DNA of 64,000 nucleotides, taken from the NCBI GenBank assembly GCA_903855945.1, contig CAIOAK010000015.1:62001-126000 (forward strand), given 5' to 3'. This document shows, piece by piece, positions 18,083-26,643 of this stretch (positions within the stretch are counted from its first letter, which is position 1; the number at the start of each line of letters is the position of its first letter). The translations under genes were made by a program, and so were the position numbers. The notes beneath the pieces are model-generated. The model did no database searches and had not been told where the DNA came from. It saw only the letters and a list, made by a program, of their open reading frames with translations. This stretch comes from an uncultured Anaeromyxobacter sp. GTDB lineage: Bacteria > Myxococcota > Myxococcia > Myxococcales > Anaeromyxobacteraceae.

Positions 18083-18847
18083 TTACTGCGCTTGCCCCAG
18101 GTAGGCTTCCTGGACCGCCCGGTCGCCCTGCACCTCCTGGGGCGTACCGTCGGCGATCTTCTCGCCGAAGGAGAGCACCGTGACCCGGTGCGACACGTCC
18201 ATCACCACCCCCATGTCGTGCTCGATCATGATCATGGTGGTCCCGCGGTCCTCGTTGATGTCGAGGATGAAGCGGGCCATGTCCTCCTTCTCCTCGGCGT
18301 TCATTCCGGCCATGGGCTCGTCGAGCAAGAGCAGCTTCGGCTCGAGCGCCAGGGCCCGCGCCAGCTCGACCCGCTTCTGCAGGCCGTACGCGAGCGTCCC
18401 GACCACCTTCTTGCGGATGTGCTGGATCTCCAGGAAGTCGATGATGTCCTCGACCACCTCGCGGTTGGCGATCTCCTCCCTGCGGGCCGGTCCGTAGTAG
18501 ATGCCGCCGGCGAGGAGCCCCTCCTTCTGGTGGGTGTGCCGACCGATGAGGAGGTTGTCGAGGACGGTCATCCCCCGGAAGAGCGCGATGTTCTGGAAGG
18601 TGCGGGCGACGCCCATCCGGGTCCGGGAGGCCGGCGAGAGCCGGGTCACGTCCTTCCCCTCGAACTCGACCGAGCCTCGCTGGGGACGGTAGACCCCGCT
18701 GATGCAGTTGAGGAGGCTCGTCTTCCCGGCGCCGTTCGGGCCGATGACGGCGTGCAGGGCGCCGCGGCGGACCTCGAAGCTGACGTCGGAGAGGGCGGTC
18801 ACCCCCCGGAAGTGAAGTATCAGGTTGTTCACGCGCAGGAGCGGCAT
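18083..18847 (-). CDS. livG: ABC transporter ATPase, LivG type
   Basis: 254 residues, the first ATPase of the HAAT importer. Walker A GPNGAGKTS near residue 33, the HTHQKEGLL-containing helical insertion typical of LivG, and an atypical signature (YGLQKRVELARAL, where LSGGQ is replaced by LAYGLQ as in many LivG). Walker B is LLLLDEPMAGM. The ATG at 18847 has an AAGGGAG ribosome site. It is the promoter-proximal gene of the long minus-strand run. The 90 bases upstream hold inverted repeats but no convincing promoter. Confidence 0.94.
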   Translation of the reverse strand: MPLLRVNNLILHFRGVTALSDVSFEVRRGALHAVIGPNGAGKTSLLNCISGVYRPQRGSVEFEGKDVTRLSPASRTRMGVARTFQNIALFRGMTVLDNLLIGRHTHQKEGLLAGGIYYGPARREEIANREVVEDIIDFLEIQHIRKKVVGTLAYGLQKRVELARALALEPKLLLLDEPMAGMNAEEKEDMARFILDINEDRGTTMIMIEHDMGVVMDVSHRVTVLSFGEKIADGTPQEVQGDRAVQEAYLGQAQ

Positions 18848-18876
18848 GAACTCCCTTGATCCCAGAATCGACCCCC

Positions 18877-18889
18877 CGGCTTCAAGCCG
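18877..18889. repeat. Short inverted repeat upstream of livG
   Basis: CGGCTT-C-AAGCCG in the 90-base gap between livG and the HIT gene; similar in style to the hairpins at 12048 and 63299. Confidence 0.4.
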
Positions 18890-18937
18890 CACCGCGGCAT
18901 GAATCTAGGGCTGGAAATCCTTGACTTCTCTCAAGTT

Positions 18938-19282
18938 CTATCCAGGCGGCCAGAACATCGGCCTTCCTCCCATGCAGTGCATGTGCACGTGGAAGACCAG
19001 CTGACCGCCCTCCCGGTTCACGTTCACGATGCTGCGCCAGCCCGGCTCGGCGATGCCCCGGTCCCGGGCGATGGTCGCCGACACCCGCGCCATCTTTCCC
19101 ATGAGTGCGTCGTCCCCGGGCGCGAGGTCGTTCAGCGTGGGGATGTGGCGACGGGGGACCACGAGCACGTGGACCGGGGCCTGCGGGTTGATGTCCTCGA
19201 AGGCGATGACGTCGTCGTCCTCGAAGAGGAGCTTCGCCGGGATCTCGTTGCGCACGATCTTGCAGAACAGACAGTCGGCCAC
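18938..19282 (-). CDS. HIT family nucleotide-binding hydrolase
   Basis: 114 residues. Histidine triad protein of the HINT branch, which hydrolyses purine nucleoside phosphoramidates. Seen: CLFCKIVRNEIPAKLLFEDD at the N-terminus and the catalytic triad as HVHMH near residue 98-102, followed by GGRPMFWPPG (HINT proteins usually end GGRxMxWPPG). GTG start at 19282 with a GAGGTGA ribosome site. It is a stand-alone gene between livG and dtd; physiological substrate unknown. Confidence 0.95.
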   Translation of the reverse strand: MADCLFCKIVRNEIPAKLLFEDDDVIAFEDINPQAPVHVLVVPRRHIPTLNDLAPGDDALMGKMARVSATIARDRGIAEPGWRSIVNVNREGGQLVFHVHMHCMGGRPMFWPPG

Positions 19283-19343
19283 GGTTCACCTCGAAGGGGG
19301 CGATCCGCGAGGGACCGCCCGGTCGAGGGAGGATACCCCGGCG

Positions 19344-19790
19344 CTACTCGCCCCGCGAGTCGAGGATCAGGGTGACCGGACCGTCGTTCACGAGCTCCAC
19401 CTCCATGTGGGCCCGGAAGACGCCGGTCGCCACCGGGAGCCCGCGCGCGCGGAGCATCCCGGCCACCTCCTCGTAGCGGGCGTTCGCCTCCTCGGGCGGG
19501 GCGGCCCCGGTGAAGCCGGGACGGTTCCCCTTGCGGGCGTCGCCGAGCAGGGTGAACTGGCTGACGAGGAGGACCGCCCCTCCCACGTCCCTCACCGACA
19601 GGTTCATCTTGCCGGCCGGGTCCTCGAAGATGCGGAGCTGGGCCAGCTTGTCGGCGGTCCAGCGGACGTCGTCGGCCGAGTCCCCCGCCGCGACGCCGAG
19701 GAGCACGGCCAGCCCGTGCCCCACCTCCCCCACCACCCGCCCGTCCACGCGGACCACGGCGCGGGTCACGCGCTGCACCACCGATCGCAT
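19344..19790 (-). CDS. dtd: D-aminoacyl-tRNA deacylase
   Basis: 148 residues, the normal DTD length. It removes D-amino acids (and glycine from tRNA-Ala) from mis-charged tRNA. Both family motifs are visible: SQFTLLGD near residue 80 and a GPVT motif (here NDGPVTLIL) near the C-terminus; together they form the chiral-proofreading site across the dimer. The start of [11 protein letters not shown] is typical. Divergent from astA, with 44 bases between the two starts. Confidence 0.96.
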   Translation of the reverse strand: MRSVVQRVTRAVVRVDGRVVGEVGHGLAVLLGVAAGDSADDVRWTADKLAQLRIFEDPAGKMNLSVRDVGGAVLLVSQFTLLGDARKGNRPGFTGAAPPEEANARYEEVAGMLRARGLPVATGVFRAHMEVELVNDGPVTLILDSRGE

Positions 19791-19834
19791 CCGACCTTCA
19801 TGACACGAGGGGCGCCACGTGCCAATCTCGGTCC

Positions 19835-20866
19835 GTGCTGCTCCTCCGCGACGTCCGGCGATCCGACCTTCCTCGGCTGCGCGCGCTGGCCCGGGTGCTC
19901 AACTCGGTGAACCTCCCCGCCGACGAGCGGGCGCTCTCGGGCATCGTCGACCGCTCGGTCCGGAGCTTCGCCGGGCGCATCGCCGACCCGCTCCGCCGGA
20001 GCTACGTCTTCGTGCTCGAGGACCCGCGGACCGGGCGCGTGCTCGGCACGTCCATGGTGATCGCCCAGCACGGCACCCGCGAGTCCCCCTGCACCTTCCT
20101 CGACGTGACCGAGCGGGAGAGCTACTCGTCCACCCTCGACCGCCACTTCCGCCACCGGGTCCTCTCCATCGGCTTCCACTTCGACGGCCCCACCGAGGTC
20201 GGCGGGCTGGTGGTGGACCCGCGGCGGCGGCGCGGACCGGACCGGCCGGGCAAGCAGCTCTCGCACGTGCGGTTCCTCCTCATGGCCATGCATCCGGAGC
20301 GGTTCCGCGACACCGTGCTCGCCGAGCTCATGCCGCCGCTCGCCCGGAACGGGAGGAGCCTCTTCTGGGAGAGCTTCGGCCGCCGCTTCACCGGCCTCGA
20401 CTACCAGGACGCCGACAAGCGGAGCCGGCAGGGCAAGGAGTTCATCCAGCAGCTCTTCCCGGCCGGGGAGTTCTACGCCACGCTGCTGCCGCTCCGCGTC
20501 CAGCGGATGCTCGGGAAGGTGGGGCGATCCACCGAGGGTGCGCGGCGGATGCTGGAGCGGATCGGGTTCCGCGGCGTCGATCGCATCGACCCCTTCGACG
20601 GCGGGCCGCACTACGAGGCGAAGCTGGCCGAGGTGACGCTCGTCCGCCAGCACCGGCGGGCCCGGCTCCTCGCCGATCCGCTCGTCCCCGGCCGGCGCGA
20701 CGCCGAGTTCCTGGTCGGGCTGGCCCGAAAGAGGGGGGCGAACCGTTTCCGGGCGGTGCGGACGGCGGCGCGGCTCGATTCCTCCGGGGTTCGGCTGCCC
20801 GGGGAGGCCCGGCGGTTGCTCGGCGTGGCGCCGGGGGACGAGATCGACCTCGTCCCGTTCGACTGA
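19835..20866 (+). CDS. astA: Arginine N-succinyltransferase family protein
   Basis: 343 residues from a GTG at 19835. AstA-type acyltransferase; the classic enzyme succinylates arginine as the first step of the AST degradation pathway. The N-terminus ([14 protein letters not shown]) and the GNAT-like central part fit, as does [28 protein letters not shown]. The [18 protein letters not shown] segment is also typical of the family. No other ast genes are nearby, and myxobacteria keep isolated AstA homologues, so the substrate may be ornithine or another amine. Divergent from dtd; 45-base shared promoter region. Confidence 0.88.
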   Translation: MLLLRDVRRSDLPRLRALARVLNSVNLPADERALSGIVDRSVRSFAGRIADPLRRSYVFVLEDPRTGRVLGTSMVIAQHGTRESPCTFLDVTERESYSSTLDRHFRHRVLSIGFHFDGPTEVGGLVVDPRRRRGPDRPGKQLSHVRFLLMAMHPERFRDTVLAELMPPLARNGRSLFWESFGRRFTGLDYQDADKRSRQGKEFIQQLFPAGEFYATLLPLRVQRMLGKVGRSTEGARRMLERIGFRGVDRIDPFDGGPHYEAKLAEVTLVRQHRRARLLADPLVPGRRDAEFLVGLARKRGANRFRAVRTAARLDSSGVRLPGEARRLLGVAPGDEIDLVPFD

Positions 20867-20936
20867 CCCAACCGGGACGGGCGCCGCCTTCCCCGTGCGC
20901 CTATCGAGCGCGGGTTCTCTCTCCCGGAGGTTCCCC

Positions 20937-21443
20937 GTGCGCAACCCGATGAAGTGGTTCCCCGCGATCGTCCTCGCCGTCGCCCTGGCCGTTCCCCTCG
21001 CCGCGGTGCCCCAGTCGGCGCCGATCCCCTACGGAGCTCCCATCACGACCGAGGCCGCCAGGAAGGTGGCCGCGGGCGCTCTCGCCGAGGCGAAGAAGAA
21101 CGGATGGAACGTCGCCGTCTCGGTGGTGGACTCGGGCGGCGTCCTCGCCTACTTCGAGAAGAGCGAGAACACCCAGTACGGCAGCGTCGAGGCCTCGCTG
21201 GAGAAGGCGCGCACCTCCTCGGCCTTCCGGCGCCCCAGCAAGGCCTTCGAGGACGTCGTGCTCGGGGGCAAGGTGAACTACACGAAGCTCCCCGGCGCGA
21301 CCCCGCTCGAGGGCGGGCTCCCGATCGTCGTGGACGGCAAGATCGTGGGCGCCGTCGGCATCTCGGGCGCGACGTCGGCCCAGGACGGCCAGTGCGCCAA
21401 GGCCGGGGTGGACGCGCTCGCTGCGAAGCAGGGAGGGACCTGA
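20937..21443 (+). CDS. GlcG/HbpS-like secreted protein
   Basis: 168 residues. Starts at the GTG at 20937 six bases after GGAGG; an in-frame ATG at 20949 is the alternative. A signal peptide (WFPAIVLAVALAVPLAAVPQ) leads into a GlcG/HbpS domain: ALAEAKKNGWNVAVSVVDSGG, LAYFEKSENTQYGSVE, and a C-terminal GGLPIVVDGKIVGAVGISG. The family includes heme-binding HbpS and genes of glycolate operons; most members are uncharacterised. No redox or heme partner adjoins it. Probably periplasmic. Function left open. Confidence 0.85.
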   Translation: MRNPMKWFPAIVLAVALAVPLAAVPQSAPIPYGAPITTEAARKVAAGALAEAKKNGWNVAVSVVDSGGVLAYFEKSENTQYGSVEASLEKARTSSAFRRPSKAFEDVVLGGKVNYTKLPGATPLEGGLPIVVDGKIVGAVGISGATSAQDGQCAKAGVDALAAKQGGT

Positions 21444-21557
21444 CGTCGCGGCGGGCGGGCGGTGGGGTCGAGCACCTCCACCCAGGGAAACCGATGGAAG
21501 TCGGTGTCGAGCGTGGTCTTCATGGATGGAAAACCATACGAAAGGGACGGAAATCCG

Positions 21558-21920
21558 TCACGGCTTCGACTTCTTCCGGGCCCGCTTCGCCGCCGCCGCG
21601 CGGCGCGCCGAGGCGAGCGCCAGCTTCCCCCAGGGCTCCATCTCCTCGGGCGACTCGTGGGCCTCGTCCGGCGGGCGGAAGTAGCTCGTCTCCGTCGTGC
21701 GCCCGCCGCCCGTGTAGACCCAGCGGCGGCAGCCCGCCTCCTCGAAGCGGGGCCGTGACTCCGCGTCGGTCTTCAGGAAGAGCTCGTCGTCGTCCACCAG
21801 GCCGATCATGAGGTCGCCGCAGTAGACGCCGTGCCCGCCGAACATGGCGCGGGCGCGGACGGGGCCGACCCGGGAGAGCAGCTCGACGGCGAAGGCGACG
21901 AAACCGGGGGATTCGGGCAC
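21558..21920 (-). CDS. TfoX N-terminal domain protein
   Basis: 120 residues from a GTG at 21920 with GAGGAGG five bases upstream. The TfoX/Sxy N-terminal fold is recognisable: LLSRVGPVRARAMFGGHGVYCGDLMIGLVDDDELFLKTDAESR, then a variable YTGGGRTTETSYFRPPDE segment. A basic tail (KRARKKSKP) ends the protein. Enterobacterial TfoX/Sxy proteins act in competence regulation, but single-domain homologues in this phylum have no known role. Divergent from the MFS gene, with only about 36 bases between the starts. Confidence 0.85.
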   Translation of the reverse strand: MPESPGFVAFAVELLSRVGPVRARAMFGGHGVYCGDLMIGLVDDDELFLKTDAESRPRFEEAGCRRWVYTGGGRTTETSYFRPPDEAHESPEEMEPWGKLALASARRAAAAKRARKKSKP

Positions 21921-21950
21921 GGGAACCTCCTCGACGGGGCCGGAGGCGCT

Positions 21951-21956
21951 TATAAC
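21951..21956 (+). promoter_or_regulatory. -10-like TATAAC at the MFS gene start
   Basis: TATAAC lies between the divergent tfoX-like and MFS genes, directly before GTG 21957 and six bases before GTG 21963. Confidence 0.45.
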
Positions 21957-23207
21957 GTGGGCGTGGTCGCCCGCCCCTCCCGCGACGTCGCGCTGCTCTT
22001 CACCACCCGCAGCCTGCGCCTCTTCGCCTACGGCTTCCTCGCCGTCGTGCTCGTGCTCTACCTCTCCGAGGCCGGGCTCTCGGAGGGGCGCATCGGCCTG
22101 CTCCTCTCGCTCACGCTCCTCGGCGACACGGTGCTCTCGCTCTGGATCACCACCCGCGCCGACCGGATCGGACGGCGGCGGATGCTGCTCCTCGGCGCCG
22201 GGATGATGGTGGCTGCGGGCCTGCTCTTCGCGGCCACCACCTCGTTCTGGGTGCTTCTCGTCGCCGCCACCATCGGGATCATCAGCCCGGCCGGCAACGA
22301 GGTGGGGCCGTTCCTGGCCATCGAGCAGGCCGCCCTCGCCCAGACGCTCCCCGCGAAGGAGCGGACCCGGGTCTTCTCCTGGTACGCGCTGGCCGGGTCC
22401 TTCGCCACCGCCCTGGGGTCCCTCTGCGGCGGCCTCCTCTCCCAGGGATTGCAGGGGCGCGGGTTCTCGCCCCTCCACGCCAACCGTGCCGTGGTGCTGG
22501 GGTACGCGGTGCTGGGCGCGGCGCTCCTGCTCCTCTTCACGCGGCTCGGGCCCTCGGTGGAGGCGCCTCCGACGGGTCGCGTCCACCACCGCCCCAGCTT
22601 CCTCGAGCCCGGCCTCGGCCTGCGCGGCTCGCGCAAGGTGGTGCTCCGGCTCTCCTCCCTCTTCGCCCTCGACGCCTTCGCGGGCGGGTTCGTGGTGCAG
22701 AGCTTCGTCGCCTGGTGGTTCCACGTGCGCTTCGGCGCCGACGAGGGCACGCTGGGGGCCATCTTCTTCGGGGCCAACGTGCTGGCGGGGATCTCGGCGC
22801 TCTCGGCGGGGTGGCTGGCGGGGCGCATCGGGCTCGTGAACACCATGGTGTTCACCCACCTGCCCTCCAACCTGCTCCTCCTCCTCGTGCCCTTCATGCC
22901 GACGCTCCCGCTCGCCATCGGCGTGCTCCTGCTCCGCTTCTCCATCTCCCAGATGGACGTCCCCACGCGCCAGTCCTACACGATGGCCGTGGTGGCACCC
23001 GACGAACGCTCCGCAGCGGCCGGGGTCACGGGGATCGCGCGCACCATCGGCTCGTCGATCGCCCCGCTTGCCGCCGGACCCCTCTTCGCGGTGCCGGCGC
23101 TGGCGAGCGTGCCGTTCCTCCTCGCCGGTGGGCTCAAGATCGTCTACGACCTCCTGCTGTGGCGCGACTTCCGGCGCGTGAAACCGGAGGAGGAGAGAGG
23201 CCCATGA
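21957..23207 (+). CDS. MFS transporter
   Basis: 416 residues, about 12 membrane helices. The loop-2 motif is present as TTRADRIGRRRMLLLG, and the second-half counterpart as WLAGRIGLVN. It resembles multidrug or sugar-efflux MFS proteins of the YfcJ/SotB breadth; no substrate can be set. Two GTG starts are in frame: 21957 (GGAGG ten bases upstream) and 21963. The second would be exactly leaderless relative to a TATAAC at 21951-21956. At 22836-22855 the codons of VNTMVFT form a 20-bp perfect palindrome, probably by chance of codon choice. Confidence 0.88.
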   Translation: MGVVARPSRDVALLFTTRSLRLFAYGFLAVVLVLYLSEAGLSEGRIGLLLSLTLLGDTVLSLWITTRADRIGRRRMLLLGAGMMVAAGLLFAATTSFWVLLVAATIGIISPAGNEVGPFLAIEQAALAQTLPAKERTRVFSWYALAGSFATALGSLCGGLLSQGLQGRGFSPLHANRAVVLGYAVLGAALLLLFTRLGPSVEAPPTGRVHHRPSFLEPGLGLRGSRKVVLRLSSLFALDAFAGGFVVQSFVAWWFHVRFGADEGTLGAIFFGANVLAGISALSAGWLAGRIGLVNTMVFTHLPSNLLLLLVPFMPTLPLAIGVLLLRFSISQMDVPTRQSYTMAVVAPDERSAAAGVTGIARTIGSSIAPLAAGPLFAVPALASVPFLLAGGLKIVYDLLLWRDFRRVKPEEERGP

Positions 23208-23253
23208 CCGTTCTCGCACTCGCGCGGGCGGTGGTGAAGGGGCGGTAGCCGGC

Positions 23254-24072
23254 CTACCCCTCCACGAGCACCGTGCCCACGCTCCCCGGCTCCTCCACCG
23301 CGCGGCGGAGGTCGCCGGGCGCGAGGCGCCCCACGATGACCACCGACCGCGCGCCGTCCTTCAGCACCTCGAAGGACTCCTCCAGCTTCGGGATCATCCC
23401 GCCGGAGATGGCGCCGCTTTCTACACCCTGAGTGAATTCACTGTGAGTGATCCTGGGGATGCGGCTCCCGGGGTCCTTCACGTCGCGGAGCACCCCAGGG
23501 GCGGAGGTGACGAGCACGAGCGCGTCGGCCCGCAGGGCCCCGGCGAGCTGGCTGGCCACGGTGTCGCCGTTGATGTTGAGCGGCTGCCCTTCCCGGTCGC
23601 AGCCCAGGCAGGCGAGCACCGGGACGTAGCCGCGGGCCCAGAGGTCGCCGAGGAGCGGGAGGTTGAAGCCCACCACGTCCCCCACGAGGCCGAGGTCGAT
23701 GGGGTCGGGGCCGGCCCCGGTCATGACGCGCGGCGGGCGGCGGCGAGCAACGATGACGTGGCCGCTCGCCCCGTGCAGCCCCACGCCGAGGACCCCGGCG
23801 GCGAGGAGGCGCGCGCAGACGTCCACGTTCACCTTGCCGGCCACCGCGTACTTCATGACCTCCAGCGTCTCCGGATCGGTGAAGCGCTTGCCGGCCACCA
23901 TCCGGGTCTCGAGCCCCATCACCTTCTGGAGCGCGGTGGCCTGCGGGCCGCCGCCGTGGACGATGCTCACCCGGTGCCCGTCCTCGAGCAGGGCGCGGAT
24001 GTCCCGGGCCACGGCGTCCATCTCCGGGGTTCCGGCGATCTCGCCGCCGATCTTCACGACGATGGTCTTCAC
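23254..24072 (-). CDS. argB: Acetylglutamate kinase
   Basis: 272 residues. Amino acid kinase family; phosphorylates N-acetylglutamate in arginine synthesis. Motifs: VVKIGGE at the N-terminus, VHGGGPQATALQK near 38-50, the NINGDTVASQLAGAL segment and GGMIPKLEES near the C-terminus. GTG start at 24072 with AGGAG six bases away. It lies in one direction with argC, separated by a VOC protein gene. Two abutting copies of the dispersed palindrome (23422-23451) fall in the codons for ITHSEFTQG, where ACT, AGT, GAA, GGT and GTA replace the usual GC-ending codons. A LysZ-type (aminoadipate) activity is a less likely alternative. Confidence 0.92.
   Translation of the reverse strand: MKTIVVKIGGEIAGTPEMDAVARDIRALLEDGHRVSIVHGGGPQATALQKVMGLETRMVAGKRFTDPETLEVMKYAVAGKVNVDVCARLLAAGVLGVGLHGASGHVIVARRRPPRVMTGAGPDPIDLGLVGDVVGFNLPLLGDLWARGYVPVLACLGCDREGQPLNINGDTVASQLAGALRADALVLVTSAPGVLRDVKDPGSRIPRITHSEFTQGVESGAISGGMIPKLEESFEVLKDGARSVVIVGRLAPGDLRRAVEEPGSVGTVLVEG
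23422..23451. repeat. Two abutting palindrome copies in argB
   Basis: TACAC-CCTGA-GTGAA (23422-23436) is joined without a gap to TTCAC-TGTGA-GTGAT (23437-23451), each with one mismatch. The junction reads AGTGAATTCACT. Confidence 0.8.
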
Positions 24073-24081
24073 GGGTCTCTC

Positions 24082-25512
24082 CTAGTGGCGGGGGGCGGGT
24101 GCGGTGCCGCGGGTTGCCGGAGCCGACCCGCCGCGAGGCGCGGGCGCGGTGCCGCGGGTTGCCGGGGCGCCGCCGCGCGTTCCCGGGCCGGGCGCGGGGG
24201 GGCGGTAGCCCGGAGCGGGCGGGCGCGGTCCGCCGGGCGCCATGCCGGGAGGGGCCCGGTACCCGGGGTAGTAGCCTCGATTGTAGCCGCCGCGCCACGC
24301 ACCGTAGCCGGGCGCGACGTAGCCGGGGCCCCAGTATGGAGGGGCTCCCCACCAGGGGGCGCCCACCCATCCCGGCGGCATGCCCCAGCCCGGGCCCCAG
24401 TACGGACCCCACGCCGGCGGTGCGATCCAGACGTTGGCGTACGGCGCCGGGGCGGCGACGATCACCTCGGTGTTCCCGGGGAGGTAGGGCGGAGCGGCCG
24501 ATGCGGCGGCCTGCGCGGCCGCCTCCTCCTGGGACATCCGCTGGGCCGCATCGATGCCGTAGGGGTCGGGGTTCGCGGCGGGGGGCGGAGGAGGCGGCGG
24601 GGGCTGCGACTGGGCCACCTCCTCGTCCTGCTGCTCGGGGCGCTGCTCGAGGATGAACGCGGCACCCCCCGGATCGGCGACCACCGCGAACTGGGGCCCC
24701 TTCGTGCCGGGCTTGCGGAGCACCGTGCCCCCGAGTTCCGCCACCCGGACGAGCGCGCCGGGGAGGTCCTTCACGACCACGTACGGGAGCCACTGCGAGG
24801 GAACCTTCTCGAAGGGCATGCGCGACGCACGAGCCCGCGGGCGCCCGCCCGACGCGTAGATCCAGGTGGCCTGCTTGCCCGACCCCACCTGCCAGGCCTC
24901 GTAGCCCACGACCTTCTTGTAGAAGGCGGCCTCGCCCATGAGGTCGTCGGTCCAGAGCTCGGCCCACATCCAGCCGGGGGGCGGCGCGTCGGCGTCCACG
25001 GGATCGCCGCCCGCGGCGGTGATGAGGACGAACTGGGCGCCGCGCGGGTCGGCCACCGCGGCGTAGCGTCCCCTTCGCCCCAGGCTGCCCGGCCCCTCGA
25101 GCACCCGCCCTCCCGCGGCCTGGGCCGTCGCGGCGGCGCGGGCCACGTCGGAGACAGAGATGAGCGGCATCCAGCGGGACTGCGGCGCCGGTGCGCCGCT
25201 CCGGGGCGCAGGCATGGGGATGAGCCCGGCCACCGGGACGTTCCCGTCCCGCGCGATGGAGTAGGTGCCGCGCTCCTCGAAGGTCCAGCCCAGCACCCCG
25301 GCGTAGAAGGGGCGCGCCCGGGCCGGATCGAGGGAGAGGAGATCGAACCAGATCACCTTGCCGGGCAGCCTCTGCCCGGTGGGGCGGGCGGAGACGGGCG
25401 GGAGGTCGAGCCGGGGCGCGGCGGAGGAAGGGGGCGTGGACTGCGCAGCGGCCGGACCTGCGAGGGACGCGGCGGCGAGGAGGGCGAAGAGCTTCGACGG
25501 GTGGAGCGACAT
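24082..25512 (-). CDS. Secreted two-domain VOC (glyoxalase-like) protein with Pro/Gly/Trp-rich tail
   Basis: 476 residues. A signal peptide (MSLHPSKLFALLAAASLAGPAAAQ) is followed by two vicinal-oxygen-chelate domains. The first opens WFDLLSLDPARARPFYAGVLGW (about residues 55-170) and the second WAELWTDDLMGEAAFYKKVVGYE (about 185-285). The metal-ligand histidines of true glyoxalases are not evident. After a run of ten prolines comes a low-complexity tail rich in Trp, Tyr, Gly and Pro (GPYWGPGWGMPPGW) ending in a 15-residue repeat unit containing ATRGTAPAPR, seen as a 45-base DNA repeat at 24103 and 24148. It sits 8 bases from argC and 9 from argB, an odd partner for arginine genes. Function unknown. 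Confidence 0.85.
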   Translation of the reverse strand: MSLHPSKLFALLAAASLAGPAAAQSTPPSSAAPRLDLPPVSARPTGQRLPGKVIWFDLLSLDPARARPFYAGVLGWTFEERGTYSIARDGNVPVAGLIPMPAPRSGAPAPQSRWMPLISVSDVARAAATAQAAGGRVLEGPGSLGRRGRYAAVADPRGAQFVLITAAGGDPVDADAPPPGWMWAELWTDDLMGEAAFYKKVVGYEAWQVGSGKQATWIYASGGRPRARASRMPFEKVPSQWLPYVVVKDLPGALVRVAELGGTVLRKPGTKGPQFAVVADPGGAAFILEQRPEQQDEEVAQSQPPPPPPPPAANPDPYGIDAAQRMSQEEAAAQAAASAAPPYLPGNTEVIVAAPAPYANVWIAPPAWGPYWGPGWGMPPGWVGAPWWGAPPYWGPGYVAPGYGAWRGGYNRGYYPGYRAPPGMAPGGPRPPAPGYRPPAPGPGTRGGAPATRGTAPAPRGGSAPATRGTAPAPRH

Positions 25513-25520
25513 GGTCGGTC

Positions 25521-26585
25521 TCACGGAGGCCAGGGGCCCGGGTCCTCGAGGGAAGCGCGCTCGTCGAGGCCGAGCGCGAGGTTCATGTCCTGGATGGCCT
25601 GCCCGGCGCCGCCCTTCACCAGGTTGTCGATGGCCGAGATCACGGTGACCGTCCGGCGGCCGCGCCAGACCGGGCCGGCCGCCACGCCCACCTCGGCGAA
25701 GTTGGAGCCGGACACCGCCGCCACCTCGGGCAGCCGACGCGCCGGGACGCGGACGAACGGCTCCCCGGCGTAGGCCGTGCGGAAGAGCGCGTCGAGCCGC
25801 TCGCCGGTCCACTCCTCCGGGAGCTCGACGAAGGCGGTGGCGAGGATCCCGCGCACGAGCGGCGCCGAGACCGGGACGAAGCGGAGCTGCAGGTCGCGCG
25901 CGCCGGCCGAGGTGAGCGACTCCTCCACCTCCGGGACGTGCTGGTGCCAGAGGGGCCGGTAGGCGCGCAGGTTCCCGGCGCGGACCGGGTGGTGGGTGGT
26001 GGCCTGCGGCGCCACGCCGGAGCCCGAGCTGCCGGTGATCCCCTGCACGTGGATCGGTCCCTCGAGCAGGCCGGCCCGGGCGAGCGGGAGGAGCCCGAGC
26101 TGGATGGCGGTCGCGAAGCAGCCCGGCGCGGAGACGAGGCGTGCGCCCCGGATGGCCTCGCGGTTCAGCTCGGGCAGGCCGTAGACGAAGCTCCCCAGCA
26201 TCTCGGGGTGCGGGTGCGGCTGCCCGTAGGATCGGGCGTAGGAGGCGGCGTCTCGCAGCCGGAAGTCGCCCGACATGTCGATGACCCGCACCGAGGGCAG
26301 GGCCACGATCTCCGGGACCTTCGCGGCGGTGACCTTGTGCGGGAGCGCGAGCAGGACGACGTCCATGCCCTCCGCGGCGGCGGCCGGCGAGAGGTCCTCG
26401 AAGAGGATCGCGCTGCGCCCCTCGAGCGACGGGTGGGCCGCCGAGAGGGGCTCCCCCACGAAGTCCACCGACGCGACCCGGCAGAGCTCGACGTCCGGGT
26501 GAAGGAGGAGCCGGCGGATCATCTCGGCGCCGCCGTAGCCGGAGCCGCCGATCACCGCGGCCCGGAACCGCTTGCTTCCTGCCAT
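25521..26585 (-). CDS. argC: N-acetyl-gamma-glutamyl-phosphate reductase
   Basis: 354 residues. Reduces N-acetylglutamyl phosphate with NADPH in arginine synthesis. Rossmann GGSGYGGAEMIRRLL at the N-terminus, the VIDMSGDFRLRD segment, and the catalytic cysteine in SAPGCFATAIQLG near 150. HHPVRAGNLRAYRPLWHQHVPEVEE is typical of the type 1 enzymes. The ATG at 26585 has no clear ribosome site. It is divergent from the M20 peptidase gene, whose start lies 44-60 bases away. Confidence 0.95.
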   Translation of the reverse strand: MAGSKRFRAAVIGGSGYGGAEMIRRLLLHPDVELCRVASVDFVGEPLSAAHPSLEGRSAILFEDLSPAAAAEGMDVVLLALPHKVTAAKVPEIVALPSVRVIDMSGDFRLRDAASYARSYGQPHPHPEMLGSFVYGLPELNREAIRGARLVSAPGCFATAIQLGLLPLARAGLLEGPIHVQGITGSSGSGVAPQATTHHPVRAGNLRAYRPLWHQHVPEVEESLTSAGARDLQLRFVPVSAPLVRGILATAFVELPEEWTGERLDALFRTAYAGEPFVRVPARRLPEVAAVSGSNFAEVGVAAGPVWRGRRTVTVISAIDNLVKGGAGQAIQDMNLALGLDERASLEDPGPWPP

Positions 26586-26643
26586 GCGAAAACCATATAC
26601 CGGCTCGGCCGCGCTGGCACGCGCGCCGATGGAGGCCGACGAC

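Noticed and set aside
22836-22855. 20-bp perfect palindrome in the MFS gene (GTGAACACCATGGTGTTCAC)
   Set aside because: All codons are the usual GC-rich choices for VNTMVFT, the half-sites face the opposite way from the dispersed palindrome, and the word is not repeated. Probably chance.
24093-24180. CRISPR or tandem DNA repeat at the end of the VOC gene
   Set aside because: The 45-base repeat encodes a repeated 15-residue protein unit in frame; it is a coding repeat.
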